Source: Symbiodinium natans
Taxonomy: Eukaryota; Sar; Dinophyceae; Suessiales; Symbiodiniaceae
Direction of reading: 5' to 3'
Assembly: GCA_905221605.1 (NCBI GenBank)
Contig: CAJNDS010002193.1
Location: 359,001 to 423,000, forward strand
DNA: 64,000 bases
Both the position numbers and the translations under genes were made by a program. The notes under the pieces were generated by a model, which was given only the letters and a program-made list of their open reading frames with translations, was not told where the DNA came from and did no database searches. Positions within the stretch are counted from its first letter, which is position 1, and each line of letters starts with the position of its first letter. This document shows positions 61,230 through 64,000 of the stretch, piece after piece.

Positions 61230-61717
61230 GCTCCCCTGGGTTTTAGGGGGTTTCGGCCTTGTTTGCGGGCTTTTGAGGGGTTGGGGCTTTCATAGTCACA
61301 GTCAGAATCACAATAATAAAAGAATAGTAGCAAACATACTCGACTCAAATTCATAATTGTGGGTGGTGGGTTCAAAAAAGGGGTTGGACATTAAGGGTTA
61401 TTGTAGGGGGGCAACCTAAGGGGGAGGGGGGTAGCCCGAAACCCTAAACCCTAAACCGTAAACCCTAAACCCTAAACCCTAGGGGAACCCATGATGTCAG
61501 TGTGGACCAGCACATGTCAACATGCCAGCTTCAAAAGGCCAACGATGAGTCTGCAACGTTCACGGCATGCAGCAGTTGCATCGGTCGTGACAGACATTCT
61601 TCGGGTTTAGGGTTGAGGCGTTTGGGGTTTAGGGTTTAGGGGTTTAGGTTTTAGGGTTTAGGGGCTAGGGTTCAGGGTTTAGGGCAACTAGCGAGCTTAG
61701 TTTGGGTGTCGGCGCAG

Positions 61718-61765
61718 GCGCAGGACAAGGAGCGGGAGTTGGCTGCCGCCGCGAGCGAGGCCCAG
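61718..61765 (+). CDS. Coiled-coil gene, 48-nt exon
   Basis: Acceptor ggcgcag, 16 codons AQDKERELAAAASEAQ, AG|GC donor (gcgctg). Confidence 0.67.
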
Positions 61766-61799
61766 GCGCTGCCGGGATTCTCCGGTTGCTCCAAGAGGG

Positions 61800-61930
61800 G
61801 TTTAGGGTTTAGGGTTTAGGGTGTAGGGTTTAGGGTTTAGGGTTTAGGGTTCAGGGTTCAGGGTTCAGGGTTCAGGGTTCAGGGTCCAGGGTTCAGGGTT
61901 CAGGGTTCAGGGTTCAGGGTTAGGGTTTAG
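61800..61930. repeat. TTTAGGG array grading into TTCAGGG array
   Basis: Seven or so TTTAGGG units followed by ten near-identical TTCAGGG units. The sharp switch and homogeneity show that a mutated unit was amplified locally. Confidence 0.93.
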
Positions 61931-62449
61931 GGCTTAGGGCAGAGGGCGTAGCACAAGAAACCACACGTCGAGCCCTAAATCCTGGACTTCAGCCCCTTCT
62001 AGACCCAAACACCAAGCCTCCAATGCCTAGCCCCTAAACCCCAAACCCTAAACCCTTCCTGGGCCTGGAGATGAGACCGCTTCGAGGTTCGGAGTTTGTG
62101 CTGTTTGTGTGATCATTGGGTCTAGGGTTCAGGGTCCAGGGTTTTGGTTTTAGGGTTCGGGCCTGTGCAGAAGACTTAGTTAGGGTTTCTCAACTCTGAT
62201 CTCAGATGTAGCGTGAAGGCCTCAAACCCTCAACCATGAAACCCTAAAGCTTACTGTATGAACCCTCAACCCTCAAACCCCCCAACCCCCCCCCCCCCCT
62301 CCAAGTAAGCCCCCTTCCAGCGCAAAACCTTAGACCTTAAACCCTTTAATCCAAATCCTTAAACCCGTAAACCCCAAACCCCAAACCCCAAACCCTAAAC
62401 CCTAAACCCTAAACCCGACACCCTCGTAATTCCAAACGCCCTGGCAGAG

Positions 62450-62497
62450 GCCTCGGGAAAAGCGACCCTGGAGGAGCTGCAAGCGCAGCTCGAAGAG
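62450..62497 (+). CDS. Coiled-coil gene, 48-nt exon
   Basis: Acceptor ggcagag, 16 codons ASGKATLEELQAQLEE, AG|GC donor (gcagaa). Confidence 0.66.
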
Positions 62498-62833
62498 GCA
62501 GAAAGACTTTCCTGGGGGGGGCGGGGGCGGGGGAAGGGTTTAGGGCTTCGGGCTTAGGGCTTCGAGCTTCGGGCTTCGGGCTTCGGGCTTAGGGCTTAGG
62601 GCTTAGGGTTTATAAACTCAGTAGGGTTTAGGGTTTATGAAAGGCGCGCTGCTACGCGCAGGCCCTTGCACCTCTCAACCCTAAAGTTTGTAGATGTCGA
62701 GGGGAACAAGACAGGGGCCCTGAATCATAAACCCAAAACCAAGACCCCAAACCACAAACCCCAAACCCCAAACCCCAAACCCCAAACCCCACACCCCAAA
62801 CCCCAAACCCTAAACCCTAAACCCTCCCCCCCC

Positions 62834-62923
62834 AGGCCTAGCTGAAAAACGTGCAGCCAACGCCTGGAAAACTTTGAGAACGGCTCGGAAGTCCGTGGGG
62901 AAGCTTTGACGGACTCCGAGCTT
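62834..62923 (+). CDS. Coiled-coil-like segment, frame uncertain
   Basis: Two frames are plausible: AEKRAANAWKTLRTARKS... with a stop, and SQRLENFENGSEVRGEAL then TDSELQ. Both look helical. A CCCTAAA array and CCCCAAA units (62740-62825) precede it. Confidence 0.35.
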
Positions 62924-63046
62924 CAGGGTTTAGGGTGTAGGGGAGCCACAGGCGTCTCCTCATATTAGAGCTTTCGGCTGGGCCGAACCTCAGCCCTAAA
63001 CCTTATAACACCCTAAACCCTAAACCCTCAACCCAAAACCCCACAG

Positions 63047-63223
63047 CTGAAGCGGATCTATTCCGCTGCCGGACCAGAGACCCCCAAGACCACAGGGGCA
63101 CCAAGCCCGCCCCGACAGCCCCGAAAGGATTCTGGGATTTTGGGTGGCGAATCGCTGGAGCTGTATGCAGCCCTCAGAAAACTTGCAGCAAAGCCCTGCA
63201 ACATCCTTACAACCCTCAACTGA
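63047..63223 (+). CDS. Terminal-type exon of a coiled-coil protein
   Basis: Acceptor ccccacag, phase 0, LKRIYSAAGPETPKTTGA, a proline-rich linker, then GESLELYAALRKLAAKPC and TGA at 63221-63223: 58 codons. It may be an alternative C terminus of the coiled-coil gene, because a further 48-nt exon lies downstream. Minus frames at 63020-63340 are shadows. Confidence 0.5.
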   Translation: MKRIYSAAGPETPKTTGAPSPPRQPRKDSGILGGESLELYAALRKLAAKPCNILTTLN

Positions 63224-63302
63224 TTCACCCTTGAAACCTGTAGGTAAATAGGTTCCCAGGTAAACCCGAACGCCGAAACCCCCAAACCCTAAGCACTGGG
63301 AG

Positions 63303-63350
63303 GCAAAGGCCCGTGCCCAGAACCTTGAAGAGTCCAACAAGTCCCTGCAG
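63303..63350 (+). CDS. Coiled-coil gene, 48-nt exon
   Basis: Acceptor tgggag, 16 codons AKARAQNLEESNKSLQ, AG|GC donor (gctcga). It shows the gene continues beyond the stop-containing exon at 63047 and possibly beyond the window. Confidence 0.66.
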
Positions 63351-64000
63351 GCTCGAGGGGCTTTCGGGTTTGTGGGACTTTTTTTGGGCTTTGCCTAGCC
63401 TTTTTGCGGGGCCTTGAGGGCTTAATGGCTTTTTTCGTATGCGAGCTTGAAGTTTTGGTGCTTTTGGCGGTTTAGATTTTTCGGGTGTTCGGGCAGTTTG
63501 TGGTTTTGGGGGTTCCGAGTTTGAGGCCTGAGAGGTTAGGGGGTTTTGGGGTTGAGGGTTTTGTGGGCAGGGGTTGGGGCACCTGGGGCTGTAAGGCTCC
63601 GGGCGAACGGGCGAGGGGCACACCCAACTGCAAGAAACCCTGAACCCGGAACTCTACAAAACCTAAACCGCAATAAGCAAGGTAGGCTCCCAATGTAAGA
63701 CCTAGACTAAGTTTGTACCCTAAGAAGATCCTGAGAAGGACACCGAGGACCATTGAGTGTCCCTAAAAGGGTGGAATGGGGAGGGGGGGGGGGGGGGGGG
63801 GCTAACGTGGGGTGCCTCTTTCCCGAATTCCGGGCGCCTCTTTCCCGAATTCCCTGTTCAGAACTAGCATGTTTACGACTCCTGTTTGTTTTATATTTTG
63901 GGCCGGGTAGTTTAGGGCTTCAGTAGGGTTGAATGGGTCGCGTTTCGGGTTCTAGTGCTTACAGTGCTGCGTTGAGGGCCTCAGCTCCTGGCGCTTTGGG
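63351..64000. other. End segment, probably intron
   Basis: GGGTTT-rich degenerate sequence, minus-strand proline frames of low value, a G tract at 63783-63801 and a short direct repeat (gcgcctctttcccgaattcc, twice near 63815-63850). No exon supported. Confidence 0.5.

Overview
The window looks like nuclear DNA of a eukaryotic microalga or protist, most likely a dinoflagellate. Short arrays of the plant/alveolate-type telomere repeat TTTAGGG / CCCTAAA (with variants TTTGGGG, TTCAGGG, TTTTAGGG, TTTGTAGGG, CCCTAAG) recur in both orientations from end to end, a few hundred bases apart. Between them lie unique segments of about 50-250 bp, many of which read as short exons with an AG acceptor and a GC, GT or sometimes GA donor. 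Frequent GC donors, tiny exons, an EF-hand protein of alveolate style, a fragment resembling a retroelement-type cytosine methyltransferase, and inverted-repeat introns of introner type fit a dinoflagellate. The taxon is an inference; no rRNA or organelle marker is present.

Layout. (1) 1.0-7.2 kb: an EF-hand gene on + in at least six small exons. Three of its joins keep phase exactly and end in a stop at 7190-7192. Two exons with cytosine-5 methyltransferase motifs IV and VI sit inside its first intron. (2) 7.2-16.2 kb: mostly telomeric arrays and isolated exon-like pieces. (3) 16.27-18.25 kb: a 2-kb element with long composite terminal inverted repeats around two minisatellites. (4) 18.5-29 kb: further isolated exon-like pieces, several in-frame stops, and inverted-repeat elements, one acting as an 85-nt intron. 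(5) 29.3-63.4 kb: about twenty tiny exons on +, nearly all phase 0 and often exactly 48 nt, encoding coiled coil; they look like one very long coiled-coil gene (provisional). (6) 37.8-38.7 kb: a minisatellite of about 67 bp. (7) 50.2-53.2 kb: a well-supported secreted fibrous protein gene: signal peptide, a stalk of twelve 25-residue coiled-coil repeats with two N-glycosylation sequons each, and a YadA/Hep_Hag-like beta-roll head at the C terminus. It lies within the coiled-coil gene's span.

Main message: telomeric arrays and inverted-repeat elements form the introns here. Three places (47.3, 49.7 and 23.6 kb) look like insertion events: an ORF cut by an array between short direct repeats, a duplicated segment with and without an array, and an inverted-repeat element carrying arrays flanked by repeated target sequence. 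Many isolated exon calls are weak, because a short GC-rich segment is open in some frame by chance; confidences reflect that. Interleaved exons of different genes could also partly reflect misassembly across telomeric repeats.
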